DNA of 64,000 bases from Novosphingobium aquimarinum. GTDB taxonomy: Bacteria > Pseudomonadota > Alphaproteobacteria > Sphingomonadales > Sphingomonadaceae. The notes under the pieces were generated by a model that saw nothing but the letters and a program-made list of their open reading frames with translations, searched no databases and had not been told where the DNA came from. This document shows, in pieces, positions 1 through 7,845 of this stretch. The position numbers were made by a program, and so were the translations under genes. Within the stretch, counting starts at the first letter, position 1. The number at the start of each line of letters is the position of its first letter. The stretch is from contig NZ_WRPO01000017.1 of assembly GCF_009746585.1 (NCBI RefSeq), positions 1 to 64,000 on the forward strand. Reading direction: 5' to 3'.

Positions 1-6
1 CGGGCA

Positions 7-42
7 ATCAGATCATGGGGGGCATGCCCCCCATGATCTGAT
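7..42. repeat. 36-bp perfect palindrome
   Basis: The two halves are exact reverse complements meeting at a central GCATGC, with GGGGGG and CCCCCC blocks on either side and no spacer. As RNA it would need a small loop taken from the centre. No T-run follows, so it is a poor intrinsic terminator. It lies about 80 bases before the first gene of the island. It could be a protein-binding or replication/transfer site, or the end of an element that begins outside the window. Function is unknown; the structure itself is certain. Confidence 0.85.
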
Positions 43-122
43 GATCAAACAGGCGGCATGAACGACAACCGGGATTAGCTTAACTCAGCCGCCAAACTGT
101 CCAAGAACGCGGGACCACCTCA

Positions 123-1100
123 GTGCTGCCACGTACGGAGAGGCTTCGGGCGATCGCACGGCGCGTGACGTTCTCGGACTCAGACCTCGGGAAACTCGGC
201 ATCTCGAAAGAAGAGCTCGCCCCGTTCATTCTCGACGAACAATATCACCCTAATCTGCTCAATCCCATTCCTGGCGACAGTCCGCTCGAATTCCACCCGC
301 TAGCATCGACAGCCAATGGCATCCTTGTTTGGAACCCAGGAGCGATGTCGCTCGCGGTCCGAGCGTTACTGATTCTCGCCGCCCAAAAAGGGGGCTTTGA
401 AGCGGAGTTCTGTTACCGCTTGATGGTTGTCCAAGAGGCCTATTCCGAATGGACGGGCTTCTGGCCAACAAGAGAAATCCAGTTGACGGGCCCGAGCAAG
501 GACGGGCTGCGCGGCAGCGTATGCCGTTTCTCTTCTGGCCGTTTTCTACACGTAATCCAGCTTCCTGTTTCACTCGCGGATTTCCCAAACATGGCATTTG
601 GCAGTGTCGTCAGGATCGGCGAACAGACGACTTTGGCGATACAGGAAGACATTGAGCGTTTCTGGCAGCTTCTGAGTGAACAAGAGGATTATCGCGAGGC
701 GATCACGGTCATTCTAATGGGTGGATGGGGCGGCGGCTTCGCCTTCGCCCCCGAACTGGATGAGAGCAAAATTCCGTCAGGCTGGCGGTATTTGCCTCTA
801 TGGTTTGTCGAAGCCGCGCAGCTTGGCGCGTGCAAGGAAGGCAAGCTTCACAGCCTTTGGCGGGTCATCACTCAGGTCGAGCTGCTGGAAGGCCTCGGCT
901 ATCGGGTCGATAACGTCAATGGCACTTTGAACCTTTTCGGAAATTGGCGGCACGGAATAGAGATTTGCGAGCGCTCCCCTTTCCGGACGGCACGTTCAGG
1001 AAGGTTCAGCGCATTGATTGGGGGCCGGATGGTCTCAAACCCGTCTATGGTAGTATCGAAGATGCTATTGCCCAGCGGCTCATCGGCGCAATTGCGCTAA
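123..1100 (+). CDS. N-terminal part of a large island protein (frame 1 of 2)
   Basis: I do not recognise a named domain. The frame opens after a stop at 81-83 and the first usable start is the GTG at 123. The first ~284 residues have normal composition, including LGISKEELAPFILDEQYHP and a Gly/Trp-rich stretch near GGWGGGFAF. After the C4T3 run at 976-982 the frame turns into low-complexity Ser/Arg text for 40 residues and stops. The sensible continuation is the frame one base back, which runs to 3241. I therefore read this as the first quarter of one protein of about 1,040 residues with the next entry, joined by a -1 shift that is either programmed or a one-base loss. G+C is lower than in the chromosome to the right, as expected for cargo of the tRNA-Gly island. 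Confidence 0.6.
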   Translation: MLPRTERLRAIARRVTFSDSDLGKLGISKEELAPFILDEQYHPNLLNPIPGDSPLEFHPLASTANGILVWNPGAMSLAVRALLILAAQKGGFEAEFCYRLMVVQEAYSEWTGFWPTREIQLTGPSKDGLRGSVCRFSSGRFLHVIQLPVSLADFPNMAFGSVVRIGEQTTLAIQEDIERFWQLLSEQEDYREAITVILMGGWGGGFAFAPELDESKIPSGWRYLPLWFVEAAQLGACKEGKLHSLWRVITQVELLEGLGYRVDNVNGTLNLFGNWRHGIEICERSPFRTARSGRFSALIGGRMVSNPSMVVSKMLLPSGSSAQLR

Positions 1101-3241
1101 GAGGCCAGGTCTGGTGGGTCGAAGCGGTACAGGACGGCACAGAACCTGTCTCCTTCGAGTGGCTCTATCAAGTCTGGAATGCCGCCATGCAGTGGCTGGC
1201 TGAGGTTGCGCCGCAAATTCTTGATGATTTCGGAAATCGTCTGGGTGGCGGTCCCCGCTATGTCTGCATCGAAACGGAAGAAGGTAACGGCACGCAGCGT
1301 GGGAAGATTTTGGGTGACACTGACCCAGTCCAGCATATTCAGGCATCCACGCATACAGACGGTACTCGAAAAGTACGATTGGGAGCGCAGTGGATTGAGG
1401 CGCTCTGGCAAACCGAGAACAAGGCGGAACGGGCTTTCGCCGTAACCCTAATTGAACAACTGCTGAAAGATGGCGAAAGCCGCCCCACGAGGGATGAGAT
1501 TGCTCAGAGTGTCTGGCGTGGTATCCCTTCCCCGGACTGGCGTTGGCTCCATGCGGGTGAAGTTAAATCCGTGATGGAAAGGATGTCAGCGGGAGGACTG
1601 ATCGAGAAATTCCGCAAGATACCGCTATCAGCTTCCTCGCTGGTAAAGTGCGGCTCCGTGTGGAGATTCCATAGCCGATCGGACGGCTACGACTTTAAGG
1701 GCGAAGAGGAATGCAGGGGCTTCCTGAGGTCGTACTACGATTTCGTGCTGAGTGAGCTAATCGAGCAAATCAAAGGCTTCAACAGAGAGCAACTGATCGA
1801 AGTGTCTGCGCAGCGATACCAAGCTGCGCGAGATGAGCAGCGGATTTGGCGAACGAGCATTCGGGCATTGAGATCGATCAGAGGGCAAGCCGCTGATTTG
1901 GCAGCGATGCAGCGCCAAAACGAAATCAACGCGGTCCAGCGAGCATCGAAAACCATCTGCGAGATTGCTGCATGTGAAGCCCCGGACAGTGGCGGGGCAC
2001 ATGCAAGCCGCGAAGACCTCGACGAGATGTATGCGCGCGCACTGCTGCTTTTCGGCAATGGACAGCTCTACGCGACAATCAGGGCTGGTCTCGTGCCGCC
2101 GCACCTCAAGATCAGCCCAGGCGGCGACTTGATGAGCGATCGGTCTGTATTCGAGAAAACCATGCTTCCAGCGACCGAGCGCCACCATGCCAAAGCATTG
2201 GACGAAGCGGCTGATGGTTATGCGGCAAAGTCTGAAAAACCCGCCACTCCGCAACAGGATGGAATCCCTTGGGACAAGGACTTCCGTAAGGCGATCGAAG
2301 CTGAGTTTTCGACTTCCGCCGAAGCCTTGGTCGATCTGGCTCCGGCCTTGCTGCAATTGGCGGAAAAGCGAGGCGAAGGCGCATTCACGATCAAGCGATC
2401 GGAAATCGTGGCATGGCTCGAAGGGAACAAAGAGTACCCGCAAGGCGATATTGCCGCCTTGCTGGAACGGCTGACACTCAAACGGCGCGAAAATTGGGGC
2501 AAGGAAGAGGATTGGTTGAGCCCCAGAGACCTCGACCTTTCGAGGTTCGATAGACCGAACTCTCTCATCAACCGCCCTCTCCTGGCCGTGAGCGATGGCG
2601 ACGACCCGACCGTGCTGGTCGCGCCAATGATAATCAGCGACGCGCTCATGTATGCCGTCGGAACCATGCATGAAGGTAGCATGCATGGGGAGTTCTGGTC
2701 ATCGTCCGAAGCCCGTAAATATGCAGGGCGCCGCGCGGACGAGTTGGGCCGAGAGTTCGAGGACGAGGTGGCAGACACGCTAAATGGTCTGGGCCTGCAA
2801 GCATCAACGCGTAGGACGGTGAATGACCTCCTACAACAGGGTTCGGACACAGACTTGGGCGATGTCGATGTTTTCGCCATCAGTGCCGATCAGTCGAGAG
2901 TGTGGGTCATCGAGGCAAAGAACTTGCGGCTATGCCGGACTGAGTCTGAGGTCGCGGCACGCATGACCGAGTACCGAGGTCAATCGCGACCTGACAGGAA
3001 AGGCGTAGAAAGACCGGACAAAATGCTAAGGCACCTCAACCGCGTTCGGCACTTAAGGAATCATGCTCAAGAGCTCGGTCAACGTCTCGGACTACCTGCT
3101 GCGCCAGAAGTTGAAGGCCTGATGGTTGTCGATGCGCCGCAACCAATGAACTTCCATATGCTGGAGGATGACCGTGATGCACAATCTTGCATGTTGGACG
3201 ACCTAAAATCGATTGTGCCTGTTGGCCCTGGAGTCCGGTAA
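944..3241 (+). CDS. PD-(D/E)XK nuclease-domain protein, large C-terminal part (frame 2 of 2)
   Basis: The C-terminal ~160 residues carry a restriction-endonuclease-like core: Glu in REFEDEV (about residues 604-608), GDVDVF (640-642) and IEAKNL (Glu657, Lys659), followed by a basic helical segment with KMLRHLNRVRHLR. This is the arrangement of NERD/Mrr-like nucleases. The middle 450 residues have no domain I can name; a stretch near residues 150-225 might be winged-helix-like. The nominal TTG start at 944 has no ribosome site, and the first ten codons make an Arg-rich peptide. Sense-looking protein begins exactly where the preceding frame loses it, at LPFPDGTF. It is probably not an independent gene but the body of a protein begun at 123. 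A nuclease beside an integrase suggests a defence or mobility role; that is inference. Confidence 0.65.
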   Translation: MAARNRDLRALPFPDGTFRKVQRIDWGPDGLKPVYGSIEDAIAQRLIGAIALRGQVWWVEAVQDGTEPVSFEWLYQVWNAAMQWLAEVAPQILDDFGNRLGGGPRYVCIETEEGNGTQRGKILGDTDPVQHIQASTHTDGTRKVRLGAQWIEALWQTENKAERAFAVTLIEQLLKDGESRPTRDEIAQSVWRGIPSPDWRWLHAGEVKSVMERMSAGGLIEKFRKIPLSASSLVKCGSVWRFHSRSDGYDFKGEEECRGFLRSYYDFVLSELIEQIKGFNREQLIEVSAQRYQAARDEQRIWRTSIRALRSIRGQAADLAAMQRQNEINAVQRASKTICEIAACEAPDSGGAHASREDLDEMYARALLLFGNGQLYATIRAGLVPPHLKISPGGDLMSDRSVFEKTMLPATERHHAKALDEAADGYAAKSEKPATPQQDGIPWDKDFRKAIEAEFSTSAEALVDLAPALLQLAEKRGEGAFTIKRSEIVAWLEGNKEYPQGDIAALLERLTLKRRENWGKEEDWLSPRDLDLSRFDRPNSLINRPLLAVSDGDDPTVLVAPMIISDALMYAVGTMHEGSMHGEFWSSSEARKYAGRRADELGREFEDEVADTLNGLGLQASTRRTVNDLLQQGSDTDLGDVDVFAISADQSRVWVIEAKNLRLCRTESEVAARMTEYRGQSRPDRKGVERPDKMLRHLNRVRHLRNHAQELGQRLGLPAAPEVEGLMVVDAPQPMNFHMLEDDRDAQSCMLDDLKSIVPVGPGVR
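975..984 (+). other. Frame junction with CCCTTTC slippery heptamer
   Basis: In the frame entering from 123 the codons are TCC CCT TTC CGG. The heptamer at 977-983 is C CCT TTC, an exact X_XXY_YYZ. Slipping one base back gives CCC TTT CCG, which is the frame of the downstream 2.2 kb. Both tRNAs (Pro, Phe) could re-pair. The alternative is a one-base deletion in the C4 or T3 run, in nature or in sequencing. I saw no obvious stimulatory stem-loop just downstream. Confidence 0.55.
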
Positions 3242-3604
3242 GAGTCCGTAAATCGAGCGCCTTCGAATTGACTGGCGCAACCCTGACATGCGCGGCGCTC
3301 AATCGCCGCACGGCTTTCTCGCCACTGATGTTTCTCAGATTTGACCAACCGAAGCATCGAGCAATCACCGACAAACCCGCGCACATATCGGACTCTGGCG
3401 AGCACACCGTACCCCGCCAATTCGGGGTTTATCCATCTAATATCATTGCGAAATTTAGGATTGGGCGAAAGTCACCCGTCTACGAGTTGCGCGGGTTTGC
3501 ACCGAACCGTTGGCAACCCACTTTACGATAAGTATCTGTAAGAGCACGGTATTTCGTTGTACTCGCGCGGGTCGCAGAAGAGTTACGGGTTTTGGCGCAA
3601 TCGC
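3242..3604. other. Intergenic stretch, island cargo to integrase
   Basis: About 360 bases between the end of the nuclease protein and the restored stop of the integrase. The composition is AT-richer than the chromosome. The short frames here show no recognisable protein features. I found no tRNA, no strong hairpin and no copy of the tRNA-Gly 3' end. The two flanking genes converge, so a terminator would be expected, but I cannot point to one. Confidence 0.5.
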
Positions 3605-4833
3605 TCATCGCTTCACCGTTTTGATCGGCATCACCTCAGCCCCTGCAGGAAGCTTATCCAGGTAGTCGCTCCACCATTGCGCCATCTTCACGCGCTCCTT
3701 CCAATGGGCACCGCGATGATAGGCGGCGCGGACCTTGTCGCTATCGCCGTGGGCCAGGGCGCGCTCGATGGCGTCAGGATTCCACTTGCCGCTTCGTTCA
3801 GCAAGGTGGAGGCCATCGCGCGGAAGCCGTGGGCGGTCATTTCATCGGTGGTGTAACCTAGGCGACGCAGGCCAGCGTTGATTGTGTTGTCACTCATCGG
3901 ACGCCTGCGAGTGCGGACGGACGGGAAGACATAGCCACTAGGACCGGTCAGCAGTTGGGCCTCCTGCAGTATCTTGATGGCCTGGCGTGAGAGCGGGACG
4001 AGGTGGTCTTTGCGCATCTTCGTTTTGCTGGCCGGGATCGTCCACAACGCGCCATCAAAGTCGAATTCGCTCCATTCTGCATGGCGAAGTTCGCCCGGTC
4101 TGACAAACACATGTGGAGCGAGTTGCATGGCAAGCTTGGTGATCGGTTGGCCTTCGTAGCCATCGATTGCTCGAAGCAACTCCCCAGCCCCGTCAGGATC
4201 AAGGACTGCGCCGTAATGCGTCATGGCAGGGTTCATCAGCGCACCCCTCAAATCGCGTGTGGGATCGGATTTTAGGCGCGCTGTGGCGACCGCATAGCGA
4301 AAGACCGAACCTGCCAGTTGCAGAGTCCGTTTAGCGCTCTCCAGCTTGCCCTTGCTTTCGATCCGGCGAACGGCGGTCAGGATGTTGGCAGGCTCAATGT
4401 CGGAAATTGGCAGAGTGCCAATCGAGCTGTTGAGAACCGAAAGAAGGTATTCGCAGCGCTTTGCCGTGGCGGGTGCCCAAGCCCGCGAGCCATCATTCTT
4501 GCGCTTTTCGCAGAACTCGGCAGCCAGTGATGCAAAGGTGTTTTCGGCACCAAGCTTCGCGCGCGCCTTCTCGCGCTGTTTTTCGCGTGAAGGGTCCTTG
4601 CCCTGCGCCAGCTGCTCTCTCGCCGCGTCTCGCCTTCTGCGGGCATCTGCCAACCCAATATCCGGGTAGCGCCCGATCGCGAGCTTCTTCTCCCGGCCAT
4701 CGATGCGATACTTCATTCGCCACAGTTTTCCGCCGGTTCGCTCCACCAACAGGAAAAGCCCTGACGAGTCGCTCATTTTGTAGGCTTTCGGACCAGCCTT
4801 GGCCTTGCGAATTGCAACGTCAGTTAGCGCCAT
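3605..4833 (-). pseudogene. intS-like: P4-family tyrosine integrase, frameshifted near the C-terminus
   Basis: The start is the ATG at 4831-4833. The N-terminus (ALTDVAIRKAKAGPKAYK) is the DUF4102 arm-binding domain of P4-type integrases. A core-binding domain follows, then the catalytic domain with Arg in RPGELRHAEW, Lys in ASKTKMRKDH, and HGFRAMAS. After STLLNE the open frame becomes unrelated sequence and stops at 3688. Reading one base shifted from about 3792 gives GKWNPDAIERALAHGD, the catalytic Tyr in RAAYHRG (codon 3719-3721) and a normal end at the TGA in 3605-3607. Restored length is about 409 residues, normal for the family. One base is missing in the AACGAA-GCGGCAAG region (3785-3795). 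As written the enzyme lacks its nucleophile. It lies about 200 bases from the tRNA-Gly 3' end and reads away from it. Confidence 0.88.
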
Positions 4834-4856
4834 GATTTCAATCCTTTACCCAGAAA

Positions 4857-4926
4857 AGGCCCCCAGACTTGGGGGCCTCTCGAATTGGCGGAAACCTGTA
4901 TGGCCCCCAAAAAGGCCCCCAGTTTC
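4857..4926. repeat. GGCCCCCA repeats and 8-bp hairpin between integrase and tRNA
   Basis: AGGCCCCC (4857-4864), a 6-base loop and GGGGGCCT (4871-4878) form a perfect stem just upstream of the integrase start. GGCCCCCAA and GGCCCCCAG recur around 4902-4925. Together there are three direct and one inverted copy of the same octamer within 70 bases. Repeated short motifs between int and the attachment site are typical of arm-type integrase or excisionase binding sites. The stem could also fold in the integrase leader. The repeats are plain in the sequence; the role is inferred. Confidence 0.5.
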
Positions 4927-5035
4927 GAGAGATTTGGCGAGACTAACCGGGCAAACGCAGGACAATCGCGCGCCAGAAACCCTAGGATTTCCAAGGGTTT
5001 TATAGCGTTTCCGGGATGTTTTGGGAAGGCGGCGC

Positions 5036-5109
5036 TGGAGCGGGTGAAGGGAATCGAACCCTCGTCGTCAGCTTGGGAAGCTGCTGCTCTACCATTGAGC
5101 TACACCCGC
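5036..5109 (-). tRNA. glyT-like: tRNA-Gly (anticodon CCC)
   Basis: The minus strand gives a complete 74-nt cloverleaf. Acceptor GCGGGTG pairs with CACCCGC, the D arm is GCTC/GAGC, the anticodon loop is TTCCCAA, the T loop is GTTCGATTC, and CCA is encoded. The last pair of the anticodon stem is mismatched. The 3' end faces the integrase gene, so this is the likely attachment site of the island on the left. The gene remains intact, as is usual when the integrating element supplies an identical 3' end. No second copy of the 3' end occurs in the window. Confidence 0.96.
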
Positions 5110-5381
5110 GTCGGCGGTGGCTGCGCTTGCCACAAGGGTGGCACGGCGGTCAACGGATTCGCGCGAGCCGCGCCTCGGGCCCGTCGCGCGAGATCGCGGA
5201 TGTCATACGTCGTCGAGCGGCCCGAGGGCCTTGATTCGTCGGGAAAACCCGGATCGGGCCGCAAAAACACGAAAATCCGGCGATTCGTGCGATGAACTGT
5301 GCGTAAAGGGGTCTCTGCCCACTGGAACTGGCGCGAATCCTGTTTTAGACGCGCACGCCTATTTCATTGGGAGTCACATTG

Positions 5382-5657
5382 ATGAACAACAGCGACATCG
5401 CCGAAAAGCTTGCCAGCGACCACGATCTTTCGAAGGCCCAGGCGCGTGAACTCGTGGACGGCGTTTTCGACGCCATCGCGGACGCGGCGAGCAAGGGCGA
5501 GGAAGTCTCGTTGAGCGGCTTCGGCAAGTTCAAGGTCAAGGACCAGCCGGCCCGCGAAGGCCGTAACCCCTCGACCGGCGCGACCATTCAGATCGCCGCC
5601 TCGAAGAAGCTGACCTTCTCCGCCGCCAAGGCGATCAAGGACAAGCTGAACGGCTGA
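5382..5657 (+). CDS. hup: HU family DNA-binding protein
   Basis: A 91-residue histone-like protein that binds and bends DNA as a dimer in the nucleoid. The N-terminus MNNSDIAEKLASDHDLSKAQ and the arm region GRNPSTGATIQIAASKK with a Lys-rich end match HU rather than IHF. The start is the ATG at 5382, preceded by GGGAG at a suitable distance; a TTG 15 bases upstream would add five residues of unlikely sequence. It stands alone, reading away from the tRNA-Gly gene. Confidence 0.95.
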   Translation: MNNSDIAEKLASDHDLSKAQARELVDGVFDAIADAASKGEEVSLSGFGKFKVKDQPAREGRNPSTGATIQIAASKKLTFSAAKAIKDKLNG

Positions 5658-5733
5658 TCCGGTTCGGGCGCTCCGCTAAGGCGGGGCGCCCACCGCGGCC
5701 CTCGAGGGCCGATCCCTGCTCGAGTTTCGCCGA

Positions 5734-6150
5734 ATGCGGCAGGCCACGACGATCCTCGAAATCCGCACCTCCGGTCGCGGGTTCACCGACATCACGCGCA
5801 GCATTGCCGACTGGCTGGGCTCGCAGGGCTTCGCCGAGGGCCTGCTGACACTGCTGTGCCGCCATACCTCCGCCTCGCTCCTCATCCAGGAAAACGCCGC
5901 GCCTGCGGTGCGTGACGATCTGACCGCCTGGTTCGAGCGGTTGGCGCCCGAGGGCCCGCACTACGCGCACGACGACGAGGGGCCGGACGATATGCCCGCC
6001 CACCTCCGCGCCACGCTGACGGGCGTCAATCTGCAGATCCCGATTGCGCAAGGTCGCATGCTGCTGGGAACCTGGCAGGGGATTTACCTTGCCGAGCATC
6101 GCCGCATCCCCCACGATCGTCAGATCGCAGTGCACGCGATCGGGGAGTGA
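5734..6150 (+). CDS. yjbQ: YjbQ family (UPF0047) protein
   Basis: 138 residues, the normal size for this single-domain family. It contains the conserved CRHTSASLLIQENAAP block, a His/Asp-rich stretch HYAHDDEGPDD, and the signature GVNLQIPIAQGRMLLGTWQ followed by QGIYLAEHR. E. coli YjbQ has weak thiamine-phosphate synthase activity; the physiological role is unclear. Its stop codon overlaps the GTG of the next gene, so it is probably co-translated with the cytochrome b/molybdoenzyme pair. Confidence 0.92.
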   Translation: MRQATTILEIRTSGRGFTDITRSIADWLGSQGFAEGLLTLLCRHTSASLLIQENAAPAVRDDLTAWFERLAPEGPHYAHDDEGPDDMPAHLRATLTGVNLQIPIAQGRMLLGTWQGIYLAEHRRIPHDRQIAVHAIGE

Positions 6151-7004
6151 AGACGCGCGTGAAAGCCCAATCTGTCGTCCCGCCGCCACGCGGTGGCGAT
6201 CTCGTGAAGCGGCACCGCCTCTCCACCCGCATCTGGCACTGGATCAACGCGGTTACGCTGGTCGTGCTGCTGATGAGCGGGCTGATGATCTTCAACGCCC
6301 ATCCGCATCTCTATTGGGGCCAATACGGGGCCAACTTCGATGCATCGTGGCTCGACATCGGTGCCACGCGCAGCGGCGAGGGCTTCGTGCGGATCGGGCC
6401 GCTGCGATTCGGCACGACCGGCGTTCTCGGCATCTGGACCGATCCCGAGGGCGTAACCAGAGCCCGCGCCTTTCCGTGGTGGGCGACGATTCCATCCGGC
6501 TACAGTCTCGCCGATGCGCGGATCTGGCACCTCGCCTTCGCCTGGGTGCTGGCGCTGGGGCTGCTGGCCTACATGTTGTGGTCGCTGATCAACGGGCATT
6601 TGCGGCGCGACATTCACATTCACCGGCGCGAGTGGAAGCCCGCGCACATCTGGCACGACGTGAAGCAGCACGCGCGGCTACGATTCCCGACCGGCGAGGC
6701 GGCGCTGAAATACAACGTGCTGCAGAAGCTGAGCTATGCGGGCGTGATGTTCGTTCTGATCCCGCTGATGATCGTGACCGGCCTCGCGATGTCGCCGGGG
6801 ACCGACGCCTGGGCGCCGATCGTGACCGAGGCGTTCGGCGGACGACAATCGGCGCGTTCGGTGCACTTCATCTGCGCCTGGCTGCTGGTCGCGTTCTTCA
6901 TCGTGCATATCGTGATGGTGGTGCTGGCCGGGCCGATCAACGAAGTGCGCTCGATGATCACCGGCCGCTACCGGCTGCCTCGCGAAAAGGCCGAAGACGC
7001 ATGA
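6147..7004 (+). CDS. Cytochrome b561/b6-type membrane protein
   Basis: 285 residues with four hydrophobic segments: RIWHWINAVTLVVLLMSGL, IWHLAFAWVLALGLLAYML, a segment beginning YAGVMFVLIPLMIVTG, and VHFICAWLLVAFFIVHIV. A His sits in or beside each, as in di-heme b-type cytochromes of the Ni-Fe hydrogenase/formate dehydrogenase gamma type. The GTG at 6147 overlaps the yjbQ stop; a second GTG lies 12 bases on. The next gene starts inside the last codons (ATGA overlap) and encodes an exported molybdenum enzyme, so this is most likely its quinone-linked electron-transfer partner. The arrangement parallels MsrP/MsrQ, although this protein is not an MsrQ sequence by eye. Confidence 0.9.
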   Translation: MKTRVKAQSVVPPPRGGDLVKRHRLSTRIWHWINAVTLVVLLMSGLMIFNAHPHLYWGQYGANFDASWLDIGATRSGEGFVRIGPLRFGTTGVLGIWTDPEGVTRARAFPWWATIPSGYSLADARIWHLAFAWVLALGLLAYMLWSLINGHLRRDIHIHRREWKPAHIWHDVKQHARLRFPTGEAALKYNVLQKLSYAGVMFVLIPLMIVTGLAMSPGTDAWAPIVTEAFGGRQSARSVHFICAWLLVAFFIVHIVMVVLAGPINEVRSMITGRYRLPREKAEDA

Positions 7005-7768
7005 CCCAGCGCAAGATCCTGACGCGCCGCGGTTTGATCCATGGGGCGGCATTGGGCACCGGCGGGCTGCTGCTGTCGGGCTGCGACAAGCTCTATTCGC
7101 AACCCGGCTTCAGAGCAACGCTGGAAAGCGCCGAGCAATGGCACCAGGCGACGCAGCGCTGGCTCGGCGGCGGCGCGCTGGCGCGGGAATATGCGCCGTC
7201 GGACATGTCGCCGGTGTTCCGCGCCAACGGCAATCGCAGCGTCGCCGATCCGTCCTACCGCCAGCATTTCGATCAGGCGTTCGAGCGCTGGGTGCTGACC
7301 GTCGACGGGCTGGTCCGCCAGCCCCTGGCGCTGCCGCTCTCGATGCTGCGCACGATGCCGCAGCGCACGCAGATCACGCGCCACGATTGCGTCGAGGGCT
7401 GGAGCGCGATCGGCAAGTGGGAAGGCCCGCAACTCAAGCACGTGCTCGACATGGCCGGACTCGGCGAAAAGGCGCGCTATATCGTCTTTCACTGCGCCGA
7501 CAGCTTCGGGGCCGCGCGCTACTACGAATCGATCGACCTTGCCGACGCCTACCACCCGCAGACCATCCTTGCCTGGCGCCTCAACGACCGCCCGCTAGAC
7601 GAAGCCCACGGCGCCCCGATCCGCGCGCGGATCGAACGCCAGCTCGGCTACAAACACGCCAAGTACGTGATGCGCATCGAGGCGGTGGAAAGCCTGGACG
7701 GCGTCTACGGCGGCAAAGGCGGGTTTTGGGAGGATTCGAGCGGCTATGCCTGGTACGCGGGGATCTGA
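7001..7768 (+). CDS. Molybdopterin-dependent oxidoreductase, SUOX/MsrP-like
   Basis: 255 residues starting at the ATG that overlaps the previous stop. The N-terminus TRRGLIHGAALGTGGLLLSG-C has twin arginines, a hydrophobic core and a lipobox-like LLSGC, suggesting Tat export and perhaps lipid anchoring. The core has the molybdenum-ligand Cys in RHDCVEGWSAIGKW and later HCADSFG, a conserved Asp/His segment and GYKHAKYVMRIE. These mark the sulfite-oxidase fold used by MsrP/YedY. The substrate is not predictable; a periplasmic sulfoxide reductase or sulfite-type oxidase is possible. It needs molybdopterin, consistent with mobA at 27996. Confidence 0.92.
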   Translation: MTQRKILTRRGLIHGAALGTGGLLLSGCDKLYSQPGFRATLESAEQWHQATQRWLGGGALAREYAPSDMSPVFRANGNRSVADPSYRQHFDQAFERWVLTVDGLVRQPLALPLSMLRTMPQRTQITRHDCVEGWSAIGKWEGPQLKHVLDMAGLGEKARYIVFHCADSFGAARYYESIDLADAYHPQTILAWRLNDRPLDEAHGAPIRARIERQLGYKHAKYVMRIEAVESLDGVYGGKGGFWEDSSGYAWYAGI

Positions 7769-7845
7769 TCCGGAACCCTCGCAAGCCGGTGTAGCGGGCA
7801 CAGGCAATTCACCTATTTTTTAGAGCCGCGCGCTAAGCCCGCGCG

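Noticed and set aside
1..3600. Second attachment site (copy of the tRNA-Gly 3' end)
   Set aside because: I looked for the tRNA 3' sequence left of the integrase and found none, so the island continues beyond the window.
6044..7000. A long N-terminal extension of the molybdoenzyme
   Set aside because: The in-frame codons overlap yjbQ and the cytochrome gene in another frame. The ATG at 7001 overlapping the stop and the Tat signal give the real start.
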